A stretch of 64,000 bases of DNA from Streptomyces cathayae (GCF_029760955.1 NZ_CP121682.1:7272501-7336500); one strand, 5' to 3'; shown: positions 19,288 to 28,754, numbered from the stretch's first letter. Program-made: numbers and translations. The notes: generated by a model not told the origin, from the letters alone.

Positions 19288-20919
19288 TCAGTGGCCGGCC
19301 GGACGCGGGCCCTCGCCCATCGCCGTGAGCTGCAGCCGCAGCGCCAGCCGCACCCGGGGCGAGGACAGGTCCACCGGGGCCACCTCGTCGAGCTTGCGCA
19401 GCCGGTAGCGCAGCGTGTTGGGATGGATCCGCAACAGCCGCGCGGCGCTCTGCGGGTCACCGAAGTGGTCCAGCCAGGCCGCGAGCGTCGCGCGGTACGG
19501 CGTGCCGTGCTCCTCGTCGTGCGCGCGCAACGCGGCGAGCGGCCCGCCGAGCAGGCCCGCGTCGATCCCGACGGCCGCCGTGGCACGCTCCACGACGACG
19601 GTGTCCCAGGCGTCCTCCATCAGAACGAGCCCCGTCCGGCCGGGGAGCGGGAGCCGGCCGGCGCCGATCAGCCGGTGGAGCTCGCCGGCCTCCGCGGTGG
19701 CACGGGGCAACTGGTCGGGGGAGCGGGCGGTACAGCCCGTCGCGGCATACAGGCCCGGGTCGTGGGCGTGGACCTCACGCAGCACATGCCGAAGCCAGTC
19801 CAGGGTGCCCGCACCGGCATCGGCCATGCCCCCGGCGGTGACGGGGCGTCTGCCCCGCGGCCGCTCGACGACCAGGCCGAACAGCAGTCCGTCGAGATCG
19901 GTCAGCAGGGGCTGGTGCCAGCCGAAGCGGAGGGCCACCGATTCCCACAGATCCAGTTGCCTGCGCACGTCGGTCCCGTCGGGGGAACCGAAGGCCACCA
20001 CCCGCCAGGGCCCCGCCGGCAGCGCGGACGCGGCGCCCGGACCGGTGCCGGTGGCGGCACCCTCGCGCAGGGTCACCCGCAGCTGACCCGTCGAGACCCG
20101 CCGTGCGATACCGGCCTCGGCGCGCAGCCGCAGCAGATGCAGGGCGAGGACCGAGGCCACGTCGCTGAGCTCCCGGATACGCTCCGGGGGGACCGGGGAG
20201 CGGACCACCGCCCAGATCGAACCGAGCCACTCGCCGCCGGCCCGTACCGGGATGATCAGCCGGGGCAGGGTGCCGTCGGGGCCGGCCGGGGTCCAGATGG
20301 GGTCGCTGGAGCGGGCGAGCCTGCGGAAGACACCGCCGGCCCGGAAATGGGTGAGGGTCTCCGGGGGCACACGCCGGCCCACGATGGTGGAGACGCGCGC
20401 CGGATCGGTCGTGTCCTGCCGCGCGGAATAGGCGAGCACCCGGGACTGCGCGTCCTCCACCGTCACCGGCGCGTCGATGATCTCGGCCGCCGTGTCGGCC
20501 AGCGCGAACAGGTCGACGTGCGGCCCGGGACTGCCGAGGCGACTGGTGTCGGGCGCGGAGGCCCGGTCGATGACGCCCCGCAGCAGCCAGACGACATGCG
20601 CCCACGAGGTGTGCGGCTGCAGCTCGACCAGCGCGGGGCCCGCCAGCTCGCGGGCGGCACGGGCCACCTGCGGATCACCGGCGAAGGGGCCCTTGAGCAC
20701 GACACCCCCGGCCGCCGCCCGGGCGGCCCGTTCCAGCAGGGCGACGGCCCCGGCCCGGTCGGCCACGCCCACCCCCAGGACGAGCTCTCCCGGCTGCCCC
20801 ACGGCATCCCCGGGCTCGGCCAGGGCGACGTCGTGCACTTCGGCGTCCCCGGCCGCCACGACGGTACGGAGGAACCCGGCACCCAGGGAATCCACCAGAT
20901 CGGTGACCGTGATCATCAT
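19288..20919 (-). CDS. PucR-family transcriptional regulator
   Basis: 543 residues with a GAF-like or ligand-sensing N-terminal and middle part (including LPRLIIPVRAGGEWLGSIWA). The C-terminal PucR helix-turn-helix is near residues 495-530, with SAARLLRIHPNTLRYRLRKL. PucR-type proteins usually activate nearby nitrogen or amino-acid catabolic genes. This one diverges from a DadA-like FAD oxidoreductase, and the gap between them holds a good palindrome at 20961-20988, so that gene is the likely target. The start at 20919 (two consecutive ATGs) follows a G-rich site. The open frame continues upstream to 21177, but that part lies across the divergent promoter. Confidence 0.88.
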   Translation of the reverse strand: MMITVTDLVDSLGAGFLRTVVAAGDAEVHDVALAEPGDAVGQPGELVLGVGVADRAGAVALLERAARAAAGGVVLKGPFAGDPQVARAARELAGPALVELQPHTSWAHVVWLLRGVIDRASAPDTSRLGSPGPHVDLFALADTAAEIIDAPVTVEDAQSRVLAYSARQDTTDPARVSTIVGRRVPPETLTHFRAGGVFRRLARSSDPIWTPAGPDGTLPRLIIPVRAGGEWLGSIWAVVRSPVPPERIRELSDVASVLALHLLRLRAEAGIARRVSTGQLRVTLREGAATGTGPGAASALPAGPWRVVAFGSPDGTDVRRQLDLWESVALRFGWHQPLLTDLDGLLFGLVVERPRGRRPVTAGGMADAGAGTLDWLRHVLREVHAHDPGLYAATGCTARSPDQLPRATAEAGELHRLIGAGRLPLPGRTGLVLMEDAWDTVVVERATAAVGIDAGLLGGPLAALRAHDEEHGTPYRATLAAWLDHFGDPQSAARLLRIHPNTLRYRLRKLDEVAPVDLSSPRVRLALRLQLTAMGEGPRPAGH

Positions 20920-20960
20920 CGGCCCCCAGCGGCGTGACGGCAGCAGCTCATGAGCAGAGT

Positions 20961-20988
20961 CATGCCCCCATTGTGACCCGGGGGCATG
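20961..20988. promoter_or_regulatory. Candidate PucR operator palindrome
   Basis: Perfect 9-bp arms CATGCCCCC / GGGGGCATG flank a 10-nt spacer between the divergent regulator and oxidoreductase. The core GCCCCCATTG recurs as a direct repeat at 21012-21021, nearer the oxidoreductase start. The binding protein is inferred from position. Confidence 0.55.
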
Positions 20989-21097
20989 GTTCCCGGCGCA
21001 CCACGTGCAAGGCCCCCATTGGCCGTACAGCACAAAGACAACGGCACGGCCCGGGCTCACCATCGAAGACACCACCGCCTTGGAGAAGAGGTTCCGC

Positions 21098-22366
21098 ATG
21101 ACCCGCCCCGCCTCGCCCGCGCACTCCGGCCCCCGCTCCGTCGCCGTCGTCGGTGCCGGCATGGTCGGACTGTCCACTGCCTGGTTCCTTCAGGAGCGAG
21201 GCGTCGACGTCACCGTGTACGACCGCGACGGGGTGGCCGCCGGCTCCTCCTGGGGCAACGCCGGATGGCTGACCCCCGGCCTGGCGACACCGCTGCCCGA
21301 GCCCGCGGTCCTCAGCTACGGCGTACGCGCGGTCCTCAGCCCGTCCTCCCCGGTCTACGTCCCGCCCAGCGCCAACCCCGGCCTGCTCAGGTTCCTCGCG
21401 GGATTCGCCCGGAACAGCACCGCGACACGGTGGCTGCGGGCGATGCGCGCGCTCGTCCCCATCAACAGCCTGTCGTTGGCCGCCTTCGACACGCTGGCCG
21501 AAGGCGGCGTCGAGGCGCGGACCCTCGACGCCAAGTCCTTCCTCGCGGCCTACCGCACGGCAGCGGAACGCCGGGTCCTGCTGGAGGAACTCGAGCAGAT
21601 CCACGCCGCCGGACAGCGCATGGAGTTCGACGTCCTCGACGGCGACGAGGCCCGGGGGATCGAGCCGTCCCTCTCGGACGAGATCGGCGCGGCGATCCGC
21701 CTGCACGGCCAGCGCTACATCGACCCCGGACACTTCGTGCACGCCCTGGGCGACGCGGTCCGCGCCCGGGGCGGCGAGATCCGGGAGAGGACGGAGGTCA
21801 CCGATGTGCGGGACGCGGCCACCGGTGCCGTCGTCCGCACCGGTGACGGCCAGGACCGGCGCTTCGACGCGGTGGTCCTGGCCACCGGAGCCTGGCTCGG
21901 CCGCCACGCCAGGAAGTTCGGGGTCCGCTCCGTGGTGCAGGCCGGGCGGGGGTACAGCTTCAGCGTCCCGATCGAGCACGTGCCGACCGGCCCCGTGTAC
22001 TTCCCCGGCCAGCGCGTCGCCTGCACCCCGCTCGGTGACCGGCTGCGCGTCGCCGGAATGATGGAGTTCCGCAAGCCGGAAGCGCCCCTGGACGCGCGCC
22101 GGATCAACGCCATCGCCGAGGCGGCCCGTCCGCTGCTGCGCGGCGCCGACCTGGACGCCCGCGAGGACGAGTGGGTCGGCTCGCGCCCCTGCACGACCGA
22201 CGGACTGCCCCTGATCGGGGCCACCCGCTCACCCCGGGTCTTCGCCGCCGGCGGACACGGCATGTGGGGCATCACCCTCGGCCCGGCCACCGGAGAGCTG
22301 CTCGCCGAGACGATGGTCACCGGCGCACGTCCCGCGCAGCTCGCGCCGTTCGACCCGCTGCGCTGA
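21098..22366 (+). CDS. DadA-like FAD-dependent amino acid oxidoreductase
   Basis: 422 residues of the DAO/DadA family. The N-terminal FAD-binding Rossmann motif VVGAGMVGLSTA lies near residue 15, and a typical SSWGNAGWLTP substrate/FAD segment near 53. A late ATGAWLG and a C-terminal FAAGGHGMWGITLGPATG motif follow. Such enzymes oxidise D-amino acids or related amines, passing electrons to the respiratory chain or oxygen. The start at 21098 is supported by an AGAGG site; the frame is open a further 31 codons upstream without one. Control by the divergent PucR regulator is likely. A GC-rich hairpin follows the stop. Confidence 0.86.
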   Translation: MTRPASPAHSGPRSVAVVGAGMVGLSTAWFLQERGVDVTVYDRDGVAAGSSWGNAGWLTPGLATPLPEPAVLSYGVRAVLSPSSPVYVPPSANPGLLRFLAGFARNSTATRWLRAMRALVPINSLSLAAFDTLAEGGVEARTLDAKSFLAAYRTAAERRVLLEELEQIHAAGQRMEFDVLDGDEARGIEPSLSDEIGAAIRLHGQRYIDPGHFVHALGDAVRARGGEIRERTEVTDVRDAATGAVVRTGDGQDRRFDAVVLATGAWLGRHARKFGVRSVVQAGRGYSFSVPIEHVPTGPVYFPGQRVACTPLGDRLRVAGMMEFRKPEAPLDARRINAIAEAARPLLRGADLDAREDEWVGSRPCTTDGLPLIGATRSPRVFAAGGHGMWGITLGPATGELLAETMVTGARPAQLAPFDPLR

Positions 22367-22378
22367 CCCGCCGCCGGA

Positions 22379-22404
22379 GGCGGGGCGGGAACACCCGCCC
22401 CGCC
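22379..22404. terminator. Bidirectional terminator hairpin
   Basis: Perfect 11-bp arms GGCGGGGCGGG / CCCGCCCCGCC with a 4-nt loop (AACA) between the convergent DadA-like and YceI genes. Confidence 0.85.
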
Positions 22405-22408
22405 GTTC

Positions 22409-23323
22409 CTAGTGGGGCGGGGTCGGTGTGTCGTGGGTCCGGTACATGGCCTGTACGTCGAGCGCCAGCTGGATCGTCGGCCCGACGACGGCGATGCCGC
22501 GGGCGAGCATGGAACGCCAGTTGAGGGTGAAGTCCTCGCGATGCAGCTCGGTCCTGGCGAGGGCGGCGCAGCGCAGCTCCTGCTCGTAGCCGCCGTTCAC
22601 GGTGCCGAGATACTCGGTGTCGAGGCCCACCGAGCGAGTGGTGCCGTGCATCGTGAGGGTGCCGTGCACGGTCCACTTGGAGCCGCCGTGGTAGGCGAAC
22701 CGCGTGCCGGCGAAGTCGATGTACGGGTAGTTCTCGACGTCGAGGAAGTCGGCCGACCGCAGGTGGTTGTCGCGGGTCTGGTTGCCCGTCGAGATGCTGG
22801 AGGCGTCGATGCGCACCGAGACCTGGGAGTCGCCCATGTCCTCCGCGACCCGGATGCCGCCCTCGAACCGCGTGAAGCGGCCGTGGACATGAGCCATGCC
22901 CACGTGCTTGGCGATGAACCGGATCGCGGTGTGCGGAGGGTCGAACACCCAGGTGCCGGCGGGCGGCAGCTCCAGTCGGCGTCCGGGCTCCAGCACGACG
23001 CGTGCGGGGGCGAGAGCCACCCCGGCGACGATGTCGACGCTCTCGCGGGCGGGTGACAGACCCTCCGCCGTCAGCATCACGCTGTACCTGCCCGGGGGCA
23101 GGGCCGCCATGTAGTAGCCGTACGGGTCGGTGGTGCCGCGAGCCGCGACGCGGTGGCTGTCCAGCTCGGTCACCGTGACCTCGGTCGCGCCCAGCGGCCG
23201 CCCCAGGGCGTCGACGGCCTCGCAGCCGAACGCCCCCGCGCCCGCCGGCAGGGGGACCGAGAGGCCCGACGCGGCGCCGGAGGCGCCCTGCGGACGCAGG
23301 CGCCGCAGCAGTCCGAGGACCAT
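22409..23323 (-). CDS. YceI-family protein with an N-terminal carboxypeptidase-regulatory-like domain
   Basis: 304 residues in two parts. Residues about 20-110 look like a carboxypeptidase-regulatory (Ig-like, transthyretin-fold) domain, with DPYGYYMAALPPGRYSV. Residues about 120-300 are a YceI lipocalin-like domain (WVFDPPHTAIRFIAKHVGMAHV, GTRFAYHGGSKWTVHGTLTMHG). YceI proteins bind polyprenyl-type lipids. The usual signal peptide is absent: the N-terminus is MVLGLLRRLRPQ. I chose ATG 23323 because AAAGG sits eight bases upstream; GTG 23332 would place that site too close. The exact function is unknown. Confidence 0.83.
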   Translation of the reverse strand: MVLGLLRRLRPQGASGAASGLSVPLPAGAGAFGCEAVDALGRPLGATEVTVTELDSHRVAARGTTDPYGYYMAALPPGRYSVMLTAEGLSPARESVDIVAGVALAPARVVLEPGRRLELPPAGTWVFDPPHTAIRFIAKHVGMAHVHGRFTRFEGGIRVAEDMGDSQVSVRIDASSISTGNQTRDNHLRSADFLDVENYPYIDFAGTRFAYHGGSKWTVHGTLTMHGTTRSVGLDTEYLGTVNGGYEQELRCAALARTELHREDFTLNWRSMLARGIAVVGPTIQLALDVQAMYRTHDTPTPPH

Positions 23324-23920
23324 GGTGTTCACCTTTCTTCACGCATGTTTCCGCTTGGCCCGTACGGCACACCGCGTTCGCGGCTGCCAAGAGCCAGGGG
23401 ATCAGGGCATCAGGACGAGGGGGTGGCCTGTCATCGATCCTAAAGCCGTCGGAAGGGGAGAGTGACTGTTCCCGAAGTCGGCGCGGGCACCGTGCGGTGC
23501 CGGGTGAGCCATCGGGGGCGTGGTGTTATGGAAGGTGATGTGCCGATTTTCAGGGGTGCTTCTTTGCAGTGCCGCTCCGGCAAATGGTGGGAACGTGTCG
23601 GAGTGTCCATGCGTCACTCGCGATTTCGGTGAACAATGCACACGATCCGCACACTCCGCCGGGTCGCCCGGAGCGATGAGTTCTCGCGCGTTCCGCGGTC
23701 CAAGTCCGCCACGAGGCGACACCGCGCGGGCCGGCGGTCCACGTCTGCGAATCGACCGGACAGCCCGAGTACGGAACCCGCGGAGCCGGCGCACAGGGGA
23801 CCACCGGGCGCACGGCACGGCGAAGGTCCTCGCCCCGGACCCGGTCTGTGAGGGGTGTGACCGGGCGGGGCGAGGACGGCTGCGTGCCGCAGGGCGTACC
23901 GGGCGGGCCGGGGCGCCGGT
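23324..23920. other. 597-bp gap without a supported gene
   Basis: The region holds the YceI promoter side and the terminator of the sugar dehydrogenase (23828-23875). Base composition around 23520-23660 is less GC-rich than the flanks. Short open frames exist on both strands, but they lack ribosome binding sites and coding-like third positions. Confidence 0.5.
23828..23875 (-). terminator. Hairpin terminator of sugar dehydrogenase gene
   Basis: Interrupted inverted repeat: CCTCGCCCC-gga-CCCGGTC pairs with GACCGGG-c-GGGGCGAGG across a 12-nt loop, 46 bp past the stop codon. Confidence 0.7.
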
Positions 23921-25417
23921 TCAGCCCTGCAGGCGGTACTCGATGATCGCGCCCGGGTTCTCCAGGGGGTCGGAGACCGGACTGCCCTGCGCGTCACGGA
24001 CGGGGCCCGCGGAGTCGGTCACGACGAAGAGGGACCTGCCGTCGGCGCTGAACTCCGTGTCACGGAAGCGGTTGTGCTCCATGAGGAGCTCGGTGACCTT
24101 GCCGACGCCCTGGCCTCCCGGCGTGAGGTCGACGCGGTAGACGGTGCCGTCCTTGAGGGTGGTCATCACCAGGGAGTTGTTCCAGCCCGGGATGCCCTTA
24201 CCGGTGGCTTCGGCGGACTTCCTGGACGTCCCGTAGTGCTCGAAGCTGGAGGGCGCGATGGTGGGCCAGCACAGGGACCACTCCTCGCCCCGCGCGCACC
24301 TGGGGTTCTGGAAGTTGAAGTCCGAGCCCACGGTGCCGAAGGTGTGGACCGGCTGGACGAAGGGCTGCTTGAAGTCGGTCTCCCGCTGGACGGGGACCGT
24401 CTTGGGGATCTCGAAGTTGCTGAAGGTCAGCTCGTCGCACGGCGTCGGCCACGAGGCGGACCAGTTGGCGTAGACGTACGCCTTGTCGTCGCGGTAGCCC
24501 GAGACGTTCGGCCAGCCGTAGTTGCCGCCCTTCTTCAGGATGTTGATCTCGTCGTCGGTCTTCGGGCCCTGCTCGTTCGAGTAGAGCGTGCCGTCGGGGC
24601 CGAAGGCCAGGCCCTGCGCGTTGCGGTGTCCGTAGGTGTAGACGTGGCTGCGCACGCCGCCCAGGACCGGGTTGTCCGAGGGGACCGAGCCGTCGGTGTT
24701 CAGCCGCAGGGTCTTCCCCTGATAGGCGATCCAGTCCCTGCCCTCGACTTCGTGGGCGGTGGGCAGCCGCATGGCGTAGCTGGGCTTGCAGGTGTTCCCG
24801 AACTGGTTCACCCCCTGGTCACCGATGGTGTAGTACAGCTTGCCGTCGGGACCCAGTCGCAGCCGTGCCGACTGGTGGTCGTTGCCGGCCGGCAGGCCGG
24901 CGATGACGGCCTTCGGGCTGTGCAGCCGCTTCCGGACGGGGTCGTAGGTGTAGCGCTCGATCTTGGTGCGGGCCTGCACGACCGGGGTGGGGTCGATGTC
25001 GTTGGTGTAGGAGAGGTACGCGTACACCTCGCCCGTCCCGCGCCGTTCCTCGATGGCGAGGCCGAGCACACCGTCCTGCCCGCCCTCGCTGTGGACGGCC
25101 TGCGGCAGGCTGAGCAGGGTGGTTTTGGCACCGGTCTTCGGATCGACCCGGGTGACCTTTTTGCCGGTCTTCTCGGTGGCCCACAGGGACCCGTCGGGGG
25201 CCCGTACGATCTCGTAGGGGTTGTTCAGCCCGGTGGCCACGACGCGCTTGGCGAACATGCCAGGGGCGGGCGGTGTGCTGGTGCGGGCGGGAGGGGAGAC
25301 GGCGTCGGAGTCCGAGTCGCCCAAGGGGTCTCCACCGGTGACGGCGGCGCCGGTGAGGGAGGCGCCGAGGGCCAGGACGAGTGCGGTCGCCACCGGCCCG
25401 CGCAGTATGTGGTGCAT
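23921..25417 (-). CDS. Secreted PQQ-type glucose/sorbosone dehydrogenase
   Basis: 498 residues with a signal peptide (MHHILRGPVATALVLALGAS) followed by a six-bladed GSDH beta-propeller. Typical pieces are GLNNPYEIVRAPDGSLWATEKTG, the GQDGVLGLAI segment, HQSARLRLGPDGKLYYTIGD, YGHRNAQGLAFGPDGTLY and EINILKKGGNYGWP, where PQQ and calcium ligands lie in the family. It would oxidise an aldose outside the cell with PQQ as cofactor. No pqq biosynthesis gene is in the window. The start at 25417 has GGAAGGA upstream. It is transcribed alone and diverges from the TetR gene. Confidence 0.87.
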   Translation of the reverse strand: MHHILRGPVATALVLALGASLTGAAVTGGDPLGDSDSDAVSPPARTSTPPAPGMFAKRVVATGLNNPYEIVRAPDGSLWATEKTGKKVTRVDPKTGAKTTLLSLPQAVHSEGGQDGVLGLAIEERRGTGEVYAYLSYTNDIDPTPVVQARTKIERYTYDPVRKRLHSPKAVIAGLPAGNDHQSARLRLGPDGKLYYTIGDQGVNQFGNTCKPSYAMRLPTAHEVEGRDWIAYQGKTLRLNTDGSVPSDNPVLGGVRSHVYTYGHRNAQGLAFGPDGTLYSNEQGPKTDDEINILKKGGNYGWPNVSGYRDDKAYVYANWSASWPTPCDELTFSNFEIPKTVPVQRETDFKQPFVQPVHTFGTVGSDFNFQNPRCARGEEWSLCWPTIAPSSFEHYGTSRKSAEATGKGIPGWNNSLVMTTLKDGTVYRVDLTPGGQGVGKVTELLMEHNRFRDTEFSADGRSLFVVTDSAGPVRDAQGSPVSDPLENPGAIIEYRLQG

Positions 25418-25838
25418 GTGGTTCCTTCCAGTGAGGTCGCCCCTGTCCGAGCATCGCTTGGAGTAACCGATTCAGCACTCCGGGTGTCGCGACGTTCTGC
25501 CGTTCAGGTGACGGGGCGCCGTGGCCGGGAGGCGGGACATGCGCGAGAACCCGCCCGGTCGCCGTCCGGGTGGGCGTGAAGAGCCGCTCCAACTCGACGA
25601 GTTGAGGGCCGGAGTGCCGGGGTGTCGCTGTACGCGGCGGCCGGCCCGGCGGTAAACCCAGGCTTCGGGGGCGCCCAAGGGGCGCGCCACCGGTGTTCAC
25701 CCGATCGAAGTGCAAGGAGCGCCCCGCATCGTGGTTCGCCCGGATGGCTAGACTGCACCGGCAGTGCCGTACCGCCGAGCCGACCGCCCAGGAGTGCCTC
25801 GTGACCCACCGTTTCTCCTCGTGAGCCGGGGGCTCCGC
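25418..25838. promoter_or_regulatory. Divergent intergenic region, sugar dehydrogenase / TetR
   Basis: 421 bp without a supported gene. It holds a TAGACT -10-like hexamer at 25748-25753, overlapping a small palindrome ACTGC-ACCG-GCAGT (25752-25765). That is a possible start and operator site for the TetR gene. No matching -35 was found. Confidence 0.35.
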
Positions 25839-26423
25839 ATGGCAACGAACCGTACGGCCAAGAGCATCGCCACCCGTCAGCGATTCGTCGACGAAGCCCT
25901 GCGCCTCTTCAAGGAACAGGGGTACGAACGCACGTCCATGGCCCAGATCGCGGCCGCGGCCGGCAGCAGCCGGGCCAATCTGTACCTGTACTTCAACAGC
26001 AAGTCCCAGATCATCAGGGCCCGCATGGCCGAGATCGAGGCCGAGGTGGCCGAGCTCTACGCCGTACTGGACGGGATGCCGGGGCACACACCCGAGGCCA
26101 TGCGGGAGTGGCTGGGCACCGCCCGTGAGATGTGGCTGCGCTACGCCACCGAGTTCGAGGCCGTCAACCAGGCCATGGCCATCGATCCGGACGTCCTCGA
26201 GGAGTGGCTGGGCCTGATCCGGCGCGTCTCGTCGGCCCACGCGTCGCTCCACCTGGACGGTGCGGCGGAGGACGAGCGGGTGGCACGCGAAGTGCACATG
26301 ACCACGCTGATGATGAGCCTGGAACGCAACTTCTACTTCCTGTACATCCGCGGCCACAAGGAGCGGGAGGAGCTGATCCTCACCTCGCTGGCCCGGCAGT
26401 GGGCCCAGCTGTTCGCCGACTGA
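25839..26423 (+). CDS. TetR-family transcriptional regulator
   Basis: 194 residues. The N-terminal helix-turn-helix (SMAQIAAAAGSSRANLYLYF, near residues 33-52) is typical of TetR repressors. The C-terminal helical ligand-binding part carries no recognisable specificity. The start at ATG 25839 follows CGGGGG; an upstream GTG (25821) lacks a site. It is convergent with the CYP116B-like operon, separated from it by a very strong terminator, and sits at the edge of the aromatic catabolic island. That operon (SDR, hydrolase, P450) is a plausible target, but no matching operator was proven. Confidence 0.87.
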   Translation: MATNRTAKSIATRQRFVDEALRLFKEQGYERTSMAQIAAAAGSSRANLYLYFNSKSQIIRARMAEIEAEVAELYAVLDGMPGHTPEAMREWLGTAREMWLRYATEFEAVNQAMAIDPDVLEEWLGLIRRVSSAHASLHLDGAAEDERVAREVHMTTLMMSLERNFYFLYIRGHKEREELILTSLARQWAQLFAD

Positions 26424-26434
26424 CCGGACACAGG

Positions 26435-26475
26435 ACTCCGTCGGGAAACCCGGTGAACGGGTTTCCCGACGGAGT
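26435..26475. terminator. Strong bidirectional terminator hairpin
   Basis: Perfect 18-bp arms (ACTCCGTCGGGAAACCCG and complement) with loop GTGAA separate the convergent TetR and P450 genes. Confidence 0.92.
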
Positions 26476-26501
26476 GGGAGGAGGCAGTGAGCGGCCCGGC
26501 G

Positions 26502-28754
26502 TCAGCCGCCCAGCACCAGTCGGGGGCAGCCGGCCGCGGCCCGGGACACACAGATCAGCATGGTCCTGTCGGCCTCCTGCTCCGACGGGGTGAGGATCGA
26601 GTCCCGGTGGTCGGCCCGGCCATCGACGATGGGCGTCTCGCAGGTGCCGCACGTACCGGTCCTGCACGAGGAGACCACCGGGAGTCCGGCCTTCTGGGCG
26701 GCCTCCAGGATCGTCTCGTCCGCGCCGACCTCGACGACCGTCCCGGACTCGGCGAACTCCACCTGGAACGGTGTGTCGGGAACGGTCCGCACCACGGGCT
26801 TCGGGGCGAACCGCTCCAGGCGCAGAGAGTTCTTCGGCCAGTGGGCGGTGTTCTCCTCCACGGCCCGCAGCAGCGGCTCGGGGCCGCACGCGTAGACGAG
26901 CGTCCCCTCGCGCACCTCACCGAGCAGGCCGGGCAGGTCGATCAGCCCGAGCTCGTCCTGGGGGACCACCGTGACGCGGTCGCCGTGGGCGGCCAGCTCG
27001 TCGCGGAAGGCCATCGACGCGTGCGTGCGCCCACCGTAGACGAGGTCCCACTCGGCGCCGGCCCGCTCGGCCTCCCGGACCATGGGCAGGATCGGGGTGA
27101 CACCGATGCCGCCCGCGATGAACAGGTAGCGGGGCGAGGGCAGGAGCCGGAAGTTGTTGCGCGGCCAGGACACGGTGACCCGGGACCCGACCGTCAGCGC
27201 GTCGTGCACCGCGGCCGACCCGCCCCGGCCGGCCTGCTCCCGCAGCACGCCGATGCGGTAGGAGGTGCGGTCCTTTGGGTCGGAGGACAGCGAGTACTGG
27301 CGCACCCACGGCTCACCGTCCCCGCCCGGCACATGGACGTCGACATGGGCCCCGGCCTTCCACGGCGGCAGTTCACCGCCGTCCGGATGGCTCAGGGTCA
27401 GGGCGACGACGCCCTCCGACGCCTCGGTGCGCTCCGTCACCTCCAGGGTGAGCGTGCGCACGGTCCGCGTCCGGGAACGCTCGACGTCCGCGACGTCCCA
27501 GCGCACCTGCAGGGAGCGGCGCACCGGGAGCAGGGCCATGCGCAGGAAGTCGAGCTCGTCCGTGTCCTCCGGGCGCAGCGACGGCAGCCGCTCGAAGAGC
27601 ACCCGCAGCCCCGTGGCGCCCTGGACACGGGCCAGGGGGTTGCCCAGACAGGTGTGCCGTCCGGCCGTGAAGGCCAGGTGACCGGTGGGGTCGGGGCGGT
27701 GGATGTCGAACTCGAAGGGCCGCTCGACGTGCTCGGGATCGGTGTTGGCCGAGGCCAGCGCGACCCACACCATGTCACCGGCCGAGATGCGCACACCGGA
27801 CAGTTCCACGTCCCGCGTCACCCGGCGCGAGGTGAACGTCGAGGACGGGCGCCGCCGCAGCGTCTCCTCGAAGACCCGGGGCCAGAGCTCCGGTTCGGCG
27901 AGCGCGTCCTCGAGCGCCTGCGGGTTCTGGGACAGGAAGAGCACCGCGTTGGTCATGGCCTGGGCCGTGGTGTCCGTGCCGGCCGCGGCGAACTCGGAGA
28001 CGTGCAGGGCGATCTGGGGCGTGGGCAGCGCGTACGAGCCGTCCTTGGCCCGGGCCGACGCCATCACGGAGATGATGTCGTCGGCATCGGAGTCGCGTCG
28101 CGCGTCGACGATGGCACGCAGCTTCAGGTTGGCCTCGACGAAGCGGTCCCACACCTCGGACCGCGCCGGCTCGGGCAGCGGCTCGTGCGCGGACGACAGC
28201 ACGGCGAACAGGTCGTCGCGCAACTGCCGCAGCATCGCCTCGTGTTCGTGGCCGAGACCCAGCAACGCCATGATGGTCTGGGTGGTCAGCTCCAGCGAGT
28301 ACTCCTCGAGCAGGTTCGCGCAGCCGTTGCTCTCGAACCGGTCGATGATGCGGTGCGCCCTGGCCTCGATCTCGGGCTGCAGCCGGTCCATGCGCTCCTT
28401 GACGAAGCCCCGCTGCGCCACGGACCGCGTCTCGGTGTGCCCGGGCGGGTCCTGCCCCACGATCATCTTGGAGACGAGGTCCGGCGGGTAGACCTCCCGG
28501 TGCTTGGCCGGCACGTCCGCGGCCGAGTTGGCGGCCGAGGAGTAGGTCTGCCAGTCCGACAGGACGGTGAGGCAGTCCTCCCGCCGCGTGACGATCCACG
28601 CGTTCAGGTGCGGGTACCAGAACACCGGCGAGGTGTCCCGGACCGTGGCCAGATGAGCGGCCGGGTCCCGGTAGTAGTCGTCACCCATCGCGTCGAAACC
28701 GTGGGCGACGGGGCAGCGGCCCATGGGACGGGCCTCTTCCTGCAGTGACGTCAT
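26502..28754 (-). CDS. Self-sufficient cytochrome P450 (CYP116B/P450RhF type)
   Basis: 750 residues combine three modules. The P450 (1-415) has the oxygen-binding AAGTDTTA, ExxR EETLRRR and heme loop FTAGRHTCLG with Cys369. A phthalate-dioxygenase-reductase-like FMN/NAD(P)H part (~440-660) has RQYSLSS and GGIGVTPIL. A C-terminal plant-type [2Fe-2S] ferredoxin (~665-750) has SSCRTGTCGTCE and MLICVS. The layout and length fit CYP116B enzymes, which draw electrons from NADPH without partner proteins and hydroxylate or dealkylate small aromatics. It is the last gene of the SDR-hydrolase-P450 operon, 19 bp after the hydrolase, with an AAAGGAG site. The substrate is unknown. Confidence 0.93.
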   Translation of the reverse strand: MTSLQEEARPMGRCPVAHGFDAMGDDYYRDPAAHLATVRDTSPVFWYPHLNAWIVTRREDCLTVLSDWQTYSSAANSAADVPAKHREVYPPDLVSKMIVGQDPPGHTETRSVAQRGFVKERMDRLQPEIEARAHRIIDRFESNGCANLLEEYSLELTTQTIMALLGLGHEHEAMLRQLRDDLFAVLSSAHEPLPEPARSEVWDRFVEANLKLRAIVDARRDSDADDIISVMASARAKDGSYALPTPQIALHVSEFAAAGTDTTAQAMTNAVLFLSQNPQALEDALAEPELWPRVFEETLRRRPSSTFTSRRVTRDVELSGVRISAGDMVWVALASANTDPEHVERPFEFDIHRPDPTGHLAFTAGRHTCLGNPLARVQGATGLRVLFERLPSLRPEDTDELDFLRMALLPVRRSLQVRWDVADVERSRTRTVRTLTLEVTERTEASEGVVALTLSHPDGGELPPWKAGAHVDVHVPGGDGEPWVRQYSLSSDPKDRTSYRIGVLREQAGRGGSAAVHDALTVGSRVTVSWPRNNFRLLPSPRYLFIAGGIGVTPILPMVREAERAGAEWDLVYGGRTHASMAFRDELAAHGDRVTVVPQDELGLIDLPGLLGEVREGTLVYACGPEPLLRAVEENTAHWPKNSLRLERFAPKPVVRTVPDTPFQVEFAESGTVVEVGADETILEAAQKAGLPVVSSCRTGTCGTCETPIVDGRADHRDSILTPSEQEADRTMLICVSRAAAGCPRLVLGG

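Noticed and set aside
23402..23818. 138-codon minus-strand frame in the YceI / sugar dehydrogenase gap
   Set aside because: No ribosome binding site, poor third-position GC and no recognisable domain.
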